NCBI GenBank assembly: GCA_011773575.1
Contig: WVXJ01000184.1
Coordinates: 9,773-18,626, forward strand
Source: Armatimonadota bacterium
Lineage (GTDB): Bacteria; Armatimonadota; Hebobacteria; Hebobacterales; WVXJ01
Length of the DNA: 8,854 nt
Direction: 5' to 3'
The translations under genes and the position numbers were made by a program. The notes beneath the pieces were generated by a model. That model saw nothing but the letters and a program-made list of their open reading frames with translations, was not told where the DNA came from and searched no databases. Shown here one piece after another: positions 1 to 7,469 of the stretch; the first letter of the stretch is position 1, and each line of letters opens with the position of its first letter.

Positions 1-1
1 G

Positions 2-316
2 GAATGGGTAATTCAACATCTTCAAGGAGGGATGTCATATCCCACACTGCTTTCCGAGCCGCCGATCCTCTTCTTCGTACTCAGGTCATCACACAGCCTA
101 TGGGGTCTGGCCCTACAGAACGGCAGTCTGCGCAAACTCACCAGCACACGCCTTTGGACGGGGCCCACTCTTGTCTGGACTGTACCCACTATTGACCCGA
201 AGGGAGAATCACTTTTCTACGCGGCGATGAGCAAAGAGGAGGAATTGAGGTGGCACGACCTTCCGGGGCGCAGCATCTGGCGGCTGACACCAGACCGATC
301 CTGGGAAGCTTGGTAG
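2..316 (+). CDS. C-terminal part of a TolB-like propeller protein (5' end outside window)
   Basis: The reading frame is open from base 2 to the TAG at 314-316, giving about 104 residues with no need for an internal start, so this is most likely the tail of a gene beginning upstream. It aligns end to end with the last 100 or so residues of the protein at 372-2090. Shared positions include WVI, QG, MS, LL and EPP near the start, LW.L...G.L..L in the middle, and a closing WR..P.R.WE.W followed directly by the stop codon. It is therefore a tandem paralogue. The frame predicts the last blades of a beta-propeller, presumably extracytoplasmic as in the neighbour. An ATG at 32 exists in this frame, but homology continues upstream of it, so it is not the natural start. 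The substrate or binding partner is unknown. Confidence 0.72.
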   Translation, partial: EWVIQHLQGGMSYPTLLSEPPILFFVLRSSHSLWGLALQNGSLRKLTSTRLWTGPTLVWTVPTIDPKGESLFYAAMSKEEELRWHDLPGRSIWRLTPDRSWEAW

Positions 317-322
317 CCCTTA

Positions 323-328
323 TATAAT
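323..328 (+). promoter_or_regulatory. Candidate -10 box for the propeller gene
   Basis: A perfect TATAAT lies in the 55-base gap between the upstream stop codon and the ATG at 372, at a distance that would give a leader of roughly 35 bases. No good -35 hexamer is visible 16-18 bases upstream; the region reads about cctggg. Transcription could instead continue from the upstream paralogue, so the promoter is tentative. Confidence 0.35.
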
Positions 329-371
329 ATGACATCAGGCAATAGCCACTTCGCTTGGGGGAAAAGACGGG

Positions 372-2090
372 ATGAACCAGGACACGGTTGAGGAGAACCG
401 GCCTTCACGTTACTGGAAATGGGGACATCCGCTGCTGCTGTGCGGCATGGCCTGGCTGTTCAGCGCTCAATTCACGGTTGTGGGAATCCTCCTGTATATG
501 ATTATGCCTCAATCATTTCGACCCGGTCGCGTACCCGGTGTTGACCCGATTTTTCCGATTGCTGGAGGCCTCGCCATTGGACTTATTGCTGTTCTATGGG
601 CGAAGCGGAGGCTGCAGAACAGGATTGAAGAAGAAGCGGAGATGCTTGTCTTCCCCAAGAGATACTCCGGTCTCCGCCTGAAGGCCTCCAACATACTCCC
701 TCATCTTCTGCCTTGCGGCATCATTTTAGCAATTGAGGTAATATTCCATTTCAACATGCAAAGCGGCATTGAACACTTCGGGCCCCCTGCCCTTATCGGA
801 ATGGGCGCCACCTTCGCCCCAGTACCTCTGCAATACTCTGAAAGGCTGCGCATCTACAGGCGAGCAAAGGAGATTGCCACACAATCCAGTGAAGACGCGG
901 CCACATACAGATCCCGCGTCGTGGAAGATACTCCCACCTGGCCGACCGTGTTCGGCGTCTTCTCTGTCATCGCATTCCTGGCATTGGGAATCTGGCTGCA
1001 GTGGGGCCTGCCGGCAGCGGCTCGAGCCGAGCCTGAGCCGTACACAACCACAGCCGAGGCCGGCGGCCGCGCTACTCGTCTTACCTATGGGGTAGGTGCA
1101 TATTCGCCCGCGATTTCGCCTGATGGGAACCTTATCGCCTATGTACGCTCATATACGCCTCACAGTTACCTTGAGATTATGCAAGCGGATGGCAGCGGGA
1201 AGCGGCGTATCAACACACGGGTTTCACCCAGCATGTTTGCTCCTCTCGAATGGTCTCCGGATGGCTCCCACATACTCGCAATCGGAGAACCATATCAGCC
1301 AGTGCGCAACTGGTTGGAAATGCCAAACCCCACTCAATGGAGAGACCTTTGGCTGGTGGATATCGCGACCGGCAAGGCTCGCAGACTGACCCACACAGGA
1401 GTGGTAGAGCGAGCAGCGTGGATAGGCCGGTCTGGCAGAATAGCCGTACTAGAGAGTACACAAGGTGGAGCACGTCTGTGGCTTGGAGATCAGAATGCAC
1501 AAAACGTAGAGGAGGTCGCTGATGTCGTCCTGCCGAGAGCGGCCTTCGCCTTTCACCTCTGGCACGGACAGCAGGACATTGTGTTTGTGGGCACCAAGGA
1601 GTTTCCGGGAATCTGGTCGGTAGATACGAATTCGGGGAAGGCGACTCAGTTATCGGACATTGCCGCCCGATGGGCGGTTCCGCTGGATTCTACAAGACTT
1701 GTCATTGGAGTGCGCGGGCAGGCTCATCCACCGCACGAGATAGTCACTTCTATTGCCATATTTGACTCTGTGACAAAAGACACGCACTGGGTGATTCGCG
1801 ATATTCAGGGGCCCATGTCGCAGGCGTCTCTTCTCCGCGAGCCCCCCTTCGTATTCTTATTTTCGCGCGCTGAAGAGAATGCTGGTCTGTGGGCACTCGA
1901 CCTGAGCGATGGAGAACTGCAAAGGCTCATGGGAGGCCGGCATATCTTGCAGGTCCTTGTTGATCCTCACAGCAAATCCCTTCTTCTCGCGCAGACTGTT
2001 ATTGTGGAGGATAAAGGCTTTCTGAGCCCGGTTCCTCCCGAGATCAACGTCTGGCGTTTTAAGCCTGAGCGACCCTGGGAAACCTGGTAG
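372..2090 (+). CDS. Multi-pass membrane protein with C-terminal TolB/PD40-type beta-propeller
   Basis: The 572-residue protein has hydrophobic, probably membrane-spanning segments at about residues 19-46, 58-77 and 108-127, a weaker one near 135-152, and another at 190-212. The last leads into an alanine- and proline-rich linker. From about 233 to 545 it has repeated PD40/TolB-like signatures: SPAISPDGNLIAYV (245-258), EWSPDGSHILAIG (293-305), LWLVDIATGKARRLT (326-340), IWSVDTNSGKATQL (414-427) and LWALDLSDGELQRL (506-519). Such blades form a beta-propeller, here tethered to the membrane. PD40 propellers usually mediate protein-protein or ligand binding; no catalytic residues are recognisable. 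The ATG is preceded by a purine-rich GGGGGA about nine bases upstream. It follows its paralogue by 55 bases and ends 17 bases before the convergent pgl. The architecture is fairly sure; the function is unknown. Confidence 0.85.
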   Translation: MNQDTVEENRPSRYWKWGHPLLLCGMAWLFSAQFTVVGILLYMIMPQSFRPGRVPGVDPIFPIAGGLAIGLIAVLWAKRRLQNRIEEEAEMLVFPKRYSGLRLKASNILPHLLPCGIILAIEVIFHFNMQSGIEHFGPPALIGMGATFAPVPLQYSERLRIYRRAKEIATQSSEDAATYRSRVVEDTPTWPTVFGVFSVIAFLALGIWLQWGLPAAARAEPEPYTTTAEAGGRATRLTYGVGAYSPAISPDGNLIAYVRSYTPHSYLEIMQADGSGKRRINTRVSPSMFAPLEWSPDGSHILAIGEPYQPVRNWLEMPNPTQWRDLWLVDIATGKARRLTHTGVVERAAWIGRSGRIAVLESTQGGARLWLGDQNAQNVEEVADVVLPRAAFAFHLWHGQQDIVFVGTKEFPGIWSVDTNSGKATQLSDIAARWAVPLDSTRLVIGVRGQAHPPHEIVTSIAIFDSVTKDTHWVIRDIQGPMSQASLLREPPFVFLFSRAEENAGLWALDLSDGELQRLMGGRHILQVLVDPHSKSLLLAQTVIVEDKGFLSPVPPEINVWRFKPERPWETW

Positions 2091-2107
2091 TCCTGAGTCA
2101 GAGCCCC

Positions 2108-2863
2108 TTACAACATCTCCGCGGCGGCGGCGTCCACCAGCCACAGTAGATTCCCATCGGTCGGTTTTATCATCTGCGCGGGGAGACTGCCGGGGAAAGC
2201 CGACGCGGCCAAGACTTCTTTCAATCGCTTGGCCTTGCTTTCACCCGAAGCGATGAAGATTACATTTGCCGCCGCGTTGATGGCGGTGGGGGTAAGGGTG
2301 ACTCGCCACGCGTTCAGTTTTTCGACATAGTATGCAACTACCCAGTGCATCCTTTCATAAAGCGCCGCCGTGTAGGGGAACAAAGAGGCGGTATGCCCAT
2401 CCGCCCCCATACCCAAGAGAACCAGGTCGAAGCGCGCGGCGGGCCGCCTGCCGCCGCCCCCTTCACGCTCCAGACCATCGGCGAAAAAGCCTCGCAGTTC
2501 GCGTTCATATGCGGCGGCCGCCTTCTCCGGTTCGGTTTCGGTGTGGATAGGATGGATATTCGCCTCCGGGATGGGCACATGGTTGAGCAGCGCCCTGCGG
2601 GCCATGCGGTAGTTGCTGTCGGGATGATCCGGCGGCACACAGCGTTCATCGCCCCAGAAGATATGGACATACCGCCAGTCTATCTGGGGGGCAAAGGCGC
2701 CGCCCAACTGCTCATATATGGCGCGCGGGGTTCTTCCGCCCGACAGCGCAACGGAGAATCGCCCTTGCGCACTGATTGCAGAGACCGCGAGGCTGGTGAA
2801 ATGCTCGCCGCCTGCAAGGGCCAATTCGTTTTCATCTGAGACAATCTCAATCTCTCCTACCAT
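2108..2863 (-). CDS. pgl: 6-phosphogluconolactonase
   Basis: This cytoplasmic enzyme hydrolyses 6-phosphoglucono-delta-lactone to 6-phosphogluconate, the second step of the oxidative pentose phosphate pathway. The DevB/SOL-type family signatures are all present: SVALSGGRTPRAIYEQL near residues 37-53, HIFWGDERCVPPDHPDSNYR around 67-86, and the hallmark LVLLGMGADGHTASLFP in the middle, followed by a conserved C-terminal block ending near GESKAKRLKEVL. With the start at 2863 the protein has 251 residues, a normal family length. I chose this ATG because it has an AGGAG ten bases upstream and begins just before the first conserved block. A GTG in frame at 2908 would add 15 poorly conserved residues and deepen the overlap with zwf. 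The gene is last in the tkt-gnd-zwf-pgl operon and overlaps the end of zwf by 17 bases, so translational coupling is likely. Confidence 0.95.
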   Translation of the reverse strand: MVGEIEIVSDENELALAGGEHFTSLAVSAISAQGRFSVALSGGRTPRAIYEQLGGAFAPQIDWRYVHIFWGDERCVPPDHPDSNYRMARRALLNHVPIPEANIHPIHTETEPEKAAAAYERELRGFFADGLEREGGGGRRPAARFDLVLLGMGADGHTASLFPYTAALYERMHWVVAYYVEKLNAWRVTLTPTAINAAANVIFIASGESKAKRLKEVLAASAFPGSLPAQMIKPTDGNLLWLVDAAAAEML

Positions 2864-4322
2864 CGTCGCTGTGCTCCTGGTGGGCCATTCGCCAACAGCG
2901 ACCGTCACGCGCCAAGAGTTCAGCCGCTTCTTCAGGGCCCCAAGTGGATGGCTCGTATATCACCAGAGGCGGTCCCGCGGGAGATTGCCAGCCCTGCACA
3001 ATGGGATCAATCAGTCTCCACGCGGCTTCGATAACGTCTCTGCGAGGAAAGAGAGAGGTATCGCCATTCAATACATCCAGCAGCAGCCGTTCATAGGCAT
3101 CGGGCAATGGCTGGCTGCCAAAGTAAGAACGGTAATGGAAATCCATTTCAACGGTGCGCGTGTCCTCGGGGGAATCCGGTACTTTTGCTTCAAAACCGAT
3201 GAAGATCCCCTCATCGGGCTGGATGCGGAGGGCGAGAAGGTTCGGCTCGAAGGGAGGAACATTGAATAACAGATGCGGTGGACACTTGAAGCAGATTACG
3301 ATTTCGCTCGCTTTTCGCGGCAGGGATTTCCCGGAACGCAGATAGAATGGCACCCCCTGCCAGCGCCAATTATCCACCCAGAGTTTGAGCGCGCCGTAAG
3401 TGGCGGTGGTGGAATCGGCAGCGGCCTGAGAAGTCTCTCGATATCCTCCATACTGGCCGCGCACGGTATCTGCCAGCGAGATGGGCGGGATTGAGGCAAG
3501 GACCTTGATCCGCTCATTGTGCACATCATCCGCCTTGAACGAGACCGGCGGCTCCATCGCCACCAGGCAAAGCAACTGAAGCAGATGATTTTGAAATATG
3601 TCTCGCAGCACGCCGGCCTTGTCATAATAAGCGCCGCGGTGCAATACACCTACATCCTCGGCCACCGTGATTTGCACATTGTCAATGTAATCCCGGTTCC
3701 AGAGCGGCTCGAAGATGGTATTTGCGAAACGGAAGAAGAGGATGTTTTGGGCCGTCTCTTTGCCCAGGTAATGGTCCATGCGGTAAATCCGGCTTTCATC
3801 GAAGACGGAATCGAGAACACTGTTGAGCATCTGCGCGGAAGTCAAATCATGCCCGAAAGGCTTTTCCACCACAATGCGGCGCCAGCCGTCTGCTTCGCGC
3901 GCCATTTGCGCCTTGCCAAGGTTCTCCACAATCCGAGCAAAGAGGTTCGGCATTGTTGCCAGGTGATAGGCGCGGTTGGCAGGACCCGTTTCCAACTCGA
4001 TCAAGAACCGGTCGAGGCGCTCGCAGTCCCGGAGTGTTTGACTATCACCGGCGAGATAATACAAGGAGGGGGCAAAGCCTCTCCAATCCGTATCATCGAA
4101 TACCCGGCCCGCGAATTGCTCGACTCCGTTTCGTAAGTGGTCTCGAAACTCCTCATGAGAGTAGGGAGAGCGGGAGAAGCCGACAATGCGGGTGTTTTCG
4201 GGCAGGCGCCCTTTGCGATACAAACTGAACAGCGCCGGAATCAATTTGCGCTGTGTGAGATCACCCGAAGCGCCGAGAATCACTATCGTGGTGGAGTTCG
4301 CTGTGGAATTGGTCCGCGCCAC
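2847..4322 (-). CDS. zwf: Glucose-6-phosphate 1-dehydrogenase
   Basis: This enzyme oxidises glucose 6-phosphate to 6-phosphogluconolactone with reduction of NAD(P)+, the entry step of the oxidative pentose phosphate pathway. At 491 residues it has the usual bacterial length. The N-terminal Rossmann fold carries ILGASGDLTQRKLIPALF (15-32), EKPFGHDL lies at 153-160, and the active-site signature RMDHYLGKE at 181-189 (most family members have Ile where this has Met). DIFQNHLLQL at 241-250 contains the conserved catalytic-base histidine (His246). DNWRWQGVPFYLRSGKSLP, about 317-335, is the conserved C-terminal domain block. The start is GTG at 4322, supported by GAGGAG nine bases upstream. It lies 24 bases after gnd and its end overlaps pgl. 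No opcA-like partner, found beside cyanobacterial and actinobacterial zwf genes, is present. Confidence 0.97.
   Translation of the reverse strand: MARTNSTANSTTIVILGASGDLTQRKLIPALFSLYRKGRLPENTRIVGFSRSPYSHEEFRDHLRNGVEQFAGRVFDDTDWRGFAPSLYYLAGDSQTLRDCERLDRFLIELETGPANRAYHLATMPNLFARIVENLGKAQMAREADGWRRIVVEKPFGHDLTSAQMLNSVLDSVFDESRIYRMDHYLGKETAQNILFFRFANTIFEPLWNRDYIDNVQITVAEDVGVLHRGAYYDKAGVLRDIFQNHLLQLLCLVAMEPPVSFKADDVHNERIKVLASIPPISLADTVRGQYGGYRETSQAAADSTTATYGALKLWVDNWRWQGVPFYLRSGKSLPRKASEIVICFKCPPHLLFNVPPFEPNLLALRIQPDEGIFIGFEAKVPDSPEDTRTVEMDFHYRSYFGSQPLPDAYERLLLDVLNGDTSLFPRRDVIEAAWRLIDPIVQGWQSPAGPPLVIYEPSTWGPEEAAELLARDGRCWRMAHQEHSDDGRRD
2874..2878 (-). promoter_or_regulatory. Ribosome binding site deciding the pgl start
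   Basis: On the minus strand this reads AGGAG, ten bases before the ATG at 2863-2861. It lies inside the last codons of zwf. It favours the ATG at 2863 over the in-frame GTG at 2908. Confidence 0.6.
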
Positions 4323-4331
4323 CGATTTTCT

Positions 4332-4337
4332 CTCCTC
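4332..4337 (-). promoter_or_regulatory. Ribosome binding site for the GTG start of zwf
   Basis: GAGGAG on the minus strand sits nine bases before the GTG at 4322-4320, in the 24-base gap after the gnd stop. It makes the non-ATG start convincing, because the conserved Rossmann motif begins only about 15 residues downstream. Confidence 0.65.
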
Positions 4338-4346
4338 GCCTGCGTC

Positions 4347-5255
4347 TTACAAGTCGCGTTTCACTTCATGGCCGCCGAACTGCTGGCGGAGGGCGGCCAG
4401 GAGTCTGTCGGCAAAGGAGGATTCCTCACGAGATCGGAAACGGTTCTCCAGAGCCAGGGTAATGACGGGTATGGGCACTCCCAGTTCAATAGCCTCGATG
4501 GCCGTCCAGCGCCCCTCGCCGGAATCAGGCACGAACGGGGCGATGCCGGCCAGTGAAGGATTCTCCTCCAGCGCCTTCGCCGACAGGTCCAGCAGCCAGG
4601 AGCGAACCACACTCCCATAGCGCCAGATATCCGCCACTTGCTGCAAATCCAGGGCGAAATCTGCCTTATGTTTCAACAATGCAAAGCCTTCCGCATAGGC
4701 TTGCATGAGACCGTATTCGATACCATTATGCACCATTTTGACGAAGTGGCCTGCACCGCTGGGGCCCACATGGCCCCAGCCTTTATCAGGGGCAGGCGCC
4801 AAAGCCTCGAAAATGGAACGCAGACGCTCCACGGAGGCCTTCTCTCCGCCGATCATCAGACTGTAGCCCTCGCTCAGTCCCCATATCCCTCCACTTGTGC
4901 CAACATCTACGAAATGGAATCCCTTTTCTCGGAGCATTGAGGCGCGTCTCAGTGTGTCCTTGTAATAGGAATTGCCTCCATCCACAATTACATCTTCAGG
5001 CTCCAGATATGGCAGAAGGGACTCGAGCATTTTGTCCACCGGCTCACCGGCGGGGATCATGAGCCAGATGGCGCGAGGTGGAGTCAGTCTCTGAGCCAGT
5101 TCCTCCAGGGACATCACGCCTTCGATACCCTTCTCCATGGCGCGGCGAACAGTCTCCTCGCTGCGGGAATAGCCTATGATTCGGTGACGATTGCGCAAGA
5201 GCCGCTCCGCCATATTGGCGCCCATGCGTCCCAAACCGATCATGCCGAGTTCCAT
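4347..5255 (-). CDS. gnd: 6-phosphogluconate dehydrogenase, decarboxylating, short form
   Basis: This enzyme oxidatively decarboxylates 6-phosphogluconate to ribulose 5-phosphate. At 302 residues it belongs to the short-form group, which lacks the C-terminal extension of the roughly 470-residue enzymes. Visible motifs are the nucleotide-binding GLGRMGANM (7-15), VDGGNSYYKD (91-100), the substrate-binding DVGTSGGIWGLSEGY (117-131) and HFVKMVHNGIEYGLMQAYAEG around 170-190. The last carries the catalytic Lys173, Asn177 and Glu180. VPDSGEGRW (242-250) starts the conserved C-terminal helical part. The ATG has AAGGAG seven bases upstream, and the gene follows tkt by 19 bases. After the second beta strand the sequence reads GYSRSEE (28-34), with Ser-Arg where an acidic residue would point to NAD+; this hints at NADP+ use but is not proof. 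Confidence 0.95.
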   Translation of the reverse strand: MELGMIGLGRMGANMAERLLRNRHRIIGYSRSEETVRRAMEKGIEGVMSLEELAQRLTPPRAIWLMIPAGEPVDKMLESLLPYLEPEDVIVDGGNSYYKDTLRRASMLREKGFHFVDVGTSGGIWGLSEGYSLMIGGEKASVERLRSIFEALAPAPDKGWGHVGPSGAGHFVKMVHNGIEYGLMQAYAEGFALLKHKADFALDLQQVADIWRYGSVVRSWLLDLSAKALEENPSLAGIAPFVPDSGEGRWTAIEAIELGVPIPVITLALENRFRSREESSFADRLLAALRQQFGGHEVKRDL

Positions 5256-5274
5256 TTTGCAGCTCCTTCGCTGA

Positions 5275-7305
5275 CTATCTTTCTTCGGATGTGCCTGCGA
5301 GCAGTGATCTCACCGCCTGCACCACGTGCTCAGGTGTAAAACCGAAATGGTTGAATAAAGTCTTGTAGGGGGCGCTCGCGCCGAAACCTTTCATGCCGAC
5401 GACCGCTCCACGCGCGCCCACATAACGCTCCCAGCCCAGTTCTACACCGGCTTCGATAGCGACACGCCTTTCGACTGCTGAGGGCAATACGCTCTCACAG
5501 TACTTGAGCGGCTGCCGGTCGAAGAGTTCCCAACTGGGTAAGGAGACGACCCTGATCTTTACTTTTTCCGCAGCCAATGCTTCAGCCGCCTCGAGGGCAA
5601 GATGCACCTCAGAGCCGGTGGCTATGAGAATGATGTCAGGCATACCCGTTGCAGACTGCCAGAGGACATATCCTCCACGCTGCAGCCCTTCGGCAGAGGC
5701 GTAAATATTTCGATCCAATACGGGGAGATTCTGACGGGTAAAGAGAAGCGCGGTGGGGCCTTCCTTATTCAACAGCGCAGCCCGCCACGCCTCAATGGTC
5801 TCCGCGGCATCCGCGGGCCGAATGACAGTGAGGTTGGGCACGGTCCGCAGGCCCATGATTTGTTCGATGGGCTGATGGGTGGGGCCGTCCTCGCCCAGGC
5901 CGATACTGTCATGGGTGAAGACATAGATGACACGGACTCTCATTATCGACGCCAAGCGCATGGGCGGCCGCATGTAGTCCGAGAAGATAAGAAAGGTGCC
6001 TGTATAGGGAATGACCCCGCCGTGCCGGGCCATTCCGCCGGCGATGGAGCCCATGGCATGTTCACGCACACCGAAATGGAGGTTGCGGCCGGAGGGGTTC
6101 TCCGCGCTGAAATCATCTTCACCGGACAATTCAGTCTTCGTGCTGGGGGCGAGGTCCGCGGAGCCGCCAAGCAAGGCGGGAATCCGCTGCGCCAGCAGAT
6201 TGAGCACTTTGCCGGAGGCGCTGCGTGTCGCAATCGGCTTTGTGTCCTGAGGAAACAGGTCTGCCAGGCCTTTGTCCCAATCGGCCGGGAGATTCCCGTC
6301 TATTTGTGTCTGGAGTTGAGCGGCCAAATCCGGATGCGCCGCGGCATAGGCCTCCATCCGCTTCAGCCATTCTTGCTCGGCAGCCTGGCCGCGCTCCACC
6401 GCCTTGCGCATGTGTGCCAGAACCTCCTCCGGCACATGGAAAGCCGGATCCAGCGGCCAGCCCAGGTTTTCTTTGGCAATGCGGGCCGCCTCCTCGCCCA
6501 GAGGTTCACCATGCACCTGGGCGGTGCCTTGCTTAGGGCTGCCATAACCGATGATGGTTTGACAGATAATCAGTGAGGGCCGGTGTGACTCTGCTTTTGC
6601 TTGCAGCAGCGCACTCTCGATTGCGATAAGGTCATTGCCGTCAATGGGCCCGATTACCTGCCAGCCATAAGCCTCGAAGCGTTCGCCCACATTCTCTCTG
6701 AAGGCGAGGTCGGTGTCGCCTTCGATGGAGATTTCGTTGTCATCATAAAAGTAGATTAGTTTGCCCAACCCCAATGTGCCGGCGAGGCTGGCGGCTTCGC
6801 TCGATACCCCCTCTTGCAAATCGCCGTCAGAGACGAGGGCATAGGTATGGTGATTGATGATCTCGTGGCCGGGCCGGTTGTATCGAGAGGCCAGCCAGCG
6901 CTCGGCGATGGCCATCCCCACCCCATTGGCAAAGCCCTGTCCCAGAGGGCCGGTGGTGACTTCAACGCCGGGGGCAAGCCCATACTCCGGATGACCCGGT
7001 GTCTTGCTTTCCCACTGGCGGAAGTTCTTTATCTCCTCAAGTGAGACATCATAACCGGTGAGATAGAGGAGCGCGTAGAGCAGCATGGAAGCGTGGCCCG
7101 CTGACAGAACAAATCGGTCGCGGTCGAACCAATTTGGGTTGAGTGGATTGAACTTGAGGAAATTATCCCAGAGGGTATAGGCGAAAGGCGCCATCCCCAT
7201 GGGAGCGCCAGGGTGGCCGGATTTTGCCTTTTCCACCGCGTCAACGGCGAGAAAGCGGATGGTGTTTATGCAGTGGAGATCCAGTTGCGTGTCCTGTGAG
7301 CCCAT
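5275..7305 (-). CDS. tkt: Transketolase
   Basis: This thiamine diphosphate enzyme transfers two-carbon units between ketose and aldose phosphates in the non-oxidative pentose phosphate pathway. With the ATG at 7305 it has 676 residues, the usual bacterial length. Motifs in order are KSGHPGAPMG (28-37, His31), SAGHAS (68-73, His71), TGPLGQGFANG (118-128), the cofactor/Mg2+ site VSDGDLQEG (158-166) with the partner Asn190 in YDDNEISIEG, and VHGEPLG (264-270). FGVREHAMG (411-419) carries the catalytic Glu415, and THDSIGLGEDGPTHQP spans 464-479. GGAGAGG seven bases upstream supports this ATG. An in-frame TTG at 7371 would add 22 residues of non-conserved sequence and is not preferred. It is the first gene of the operon. 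Sequence features indicate an intact enzyme. Confidence 0.97.
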   Translation of the reverse strand: MGSQDTQLDLHCINTIRFLAVDAVEKAKSGHPGAPMGMAPFAYTLWDNFLKFNPLNPNWFDRDRFVLSAGHASMLLYALLYLTGYDVSLEEIKNFRQWESKTPGHPEYGLAPGVEVTTGPLGQGFANGVGMAIAERWLASRYNRPGHEIINHHTYALVSDGDLQEGVSSEAASLAGTLGLGKLIYFYDDNEISIEGDTDLAFRENVGERFEAYGWQVIGPIDGNDLIAIESALLQAKAESHRPSLIICQTIIGYGSPKQGTAQVHGEPLGEEAARIAKENLGWPLDPAFHVPEEVLAHMRKAVERGQAAEQEWLKRMEAYAAAHPDLAAQLQTQIDGNLPADWDKGLADLFPQDTKPIATRSASGKVLNLLAQRIPALLGGSADLAPSTKTELSGEDDFSAENPSGRNLHFGVREHAMGSIAGGMARHGGVIPYTGTFLIFSDYMRPPMRLASIMRVRVIYVFTHDSIGLGEDGPTHQPIEQIMGLRTVPNLTVIRPADAAETIEAWRAALLNKEGPTALLFTRQNLPVLDRNIYASAEGLQRGGYVLWQSATGMPDIILIATGSEVHLALEAAEALAAEKVKIRVVSLPSWELFDRQPLKYCESVLPSAVERRVAIEAGVELGWERYVGARGAVVGMKGFGASAPYKTLFNHFGFTPEHVVQAVRSLLAGTSEER

Positions 7306-7312
7306 TGTCAAC

Positions 7313-7319
7313 CCTCTCC
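7313..7319 (-). promoter_or_regulatory. Ribosome binding site deciding the tkt start
   Basis: GGAGAGG on the minus strand lies seven bases before the ATG at 7305-7303. This is good evidence against the upstream TTG at 7371 as the start. Confidence 0.65.
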
Positions 7320-7342
7320 GGAGGAGACTTCTGCTCTTCCTT

Positions 7343-7371
7343 ATTGTCTCCTGTTCAGTTTCCGGCCGCAA
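7343..7371 (-). promoter_or_regulatory. Weak candidate promoter of the tkt-gnd-zwf-pgl operon
   Basis: Read on the minus strand, TTGCGG (7371-7366) and GACAAT (7348-7343) are separated by 17 bases. Matches to the sigma70 consensus are only three of six and four of six. It is the best pair I found in the 164-base divergent region, but it is weak, and its -35 partly overlaps a small hairpin. Confidence 0.25.
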
Positions 7372-7385
7372 GCGCTTCGGCGCTT
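7370..7385. repeat. Inverted repeat with TTCG tetraloop in the divergent intergenic region
   Basis: AAGCGC, then TTCG, then GCGCTT form a perfect six-base-pair stem with a stable UUCG loop when read as plus-strand RNA. Four T residues (7384-7387) overlap its 3' end on the plus strand. It lies between the divergent tkt operon and the dehydrogenase gene. It could be a protein-binding palindrome, a weak terminator of plus-strand antisense transcription, or chance. Confidence 0.45.
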
Positions 7386-7469
7386 TTCACTTGCCCTTCC
7401 ACAGCAGGTAAGCCCCCATGTATTGACGAAAACTATCAAATCGCCGCCAGATAAGAAGGAGCAAGGCAA

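Noticed and set aside
2093..2101. Palindrome CTGAGTCAG in the convergent gap, considered as a bidirectional terminator
   Set aside because: It has no loop and no adjacent T tract on either strand, so it cannot act as an intrinsic terminator.
2345..2839. Plus-strand open frame (164 codons) opposite pgl
   Set aside because: It is a shadow of pgl; the composition mirrors the antisense of conserved lactonase motifs.
2864..2908. Longer 6-phosphogluconolactonase starting at the GTG at 2908
   Set aside because: It would overlap zwf by 62 bases and add non-conserved residues; the ATG at 2863 has its own AGGAG.
3519..4136. Plus-strand open frame (205 codons) opposite zwf
   Set aside because: It is antisense to well-conserved zwf motifs and has no family signature.
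5602..6576. Long plus-strand open frame (324 codons) opposite transketolase
   Set aside because: It lies entirely antisense to a clear tkt coding region, has no recognisable domain, and is best explained as a shadow of codon bias.
7306..7371. Longer transketolase starting at the TTG at 7371
   Set aside because: The extra 22 residues are not conserved in the family, and the ATG at 7305 has a well-placed GGAGAGG.
7423..7454. TTGACG considered as the -35 of the dehydrogenase gene
   Set aside because: No acceptable -10 lies 16-18 bases downstream; the region reads about gccaga to agataa, and the resulting leader would overlap the ribosome binding site.
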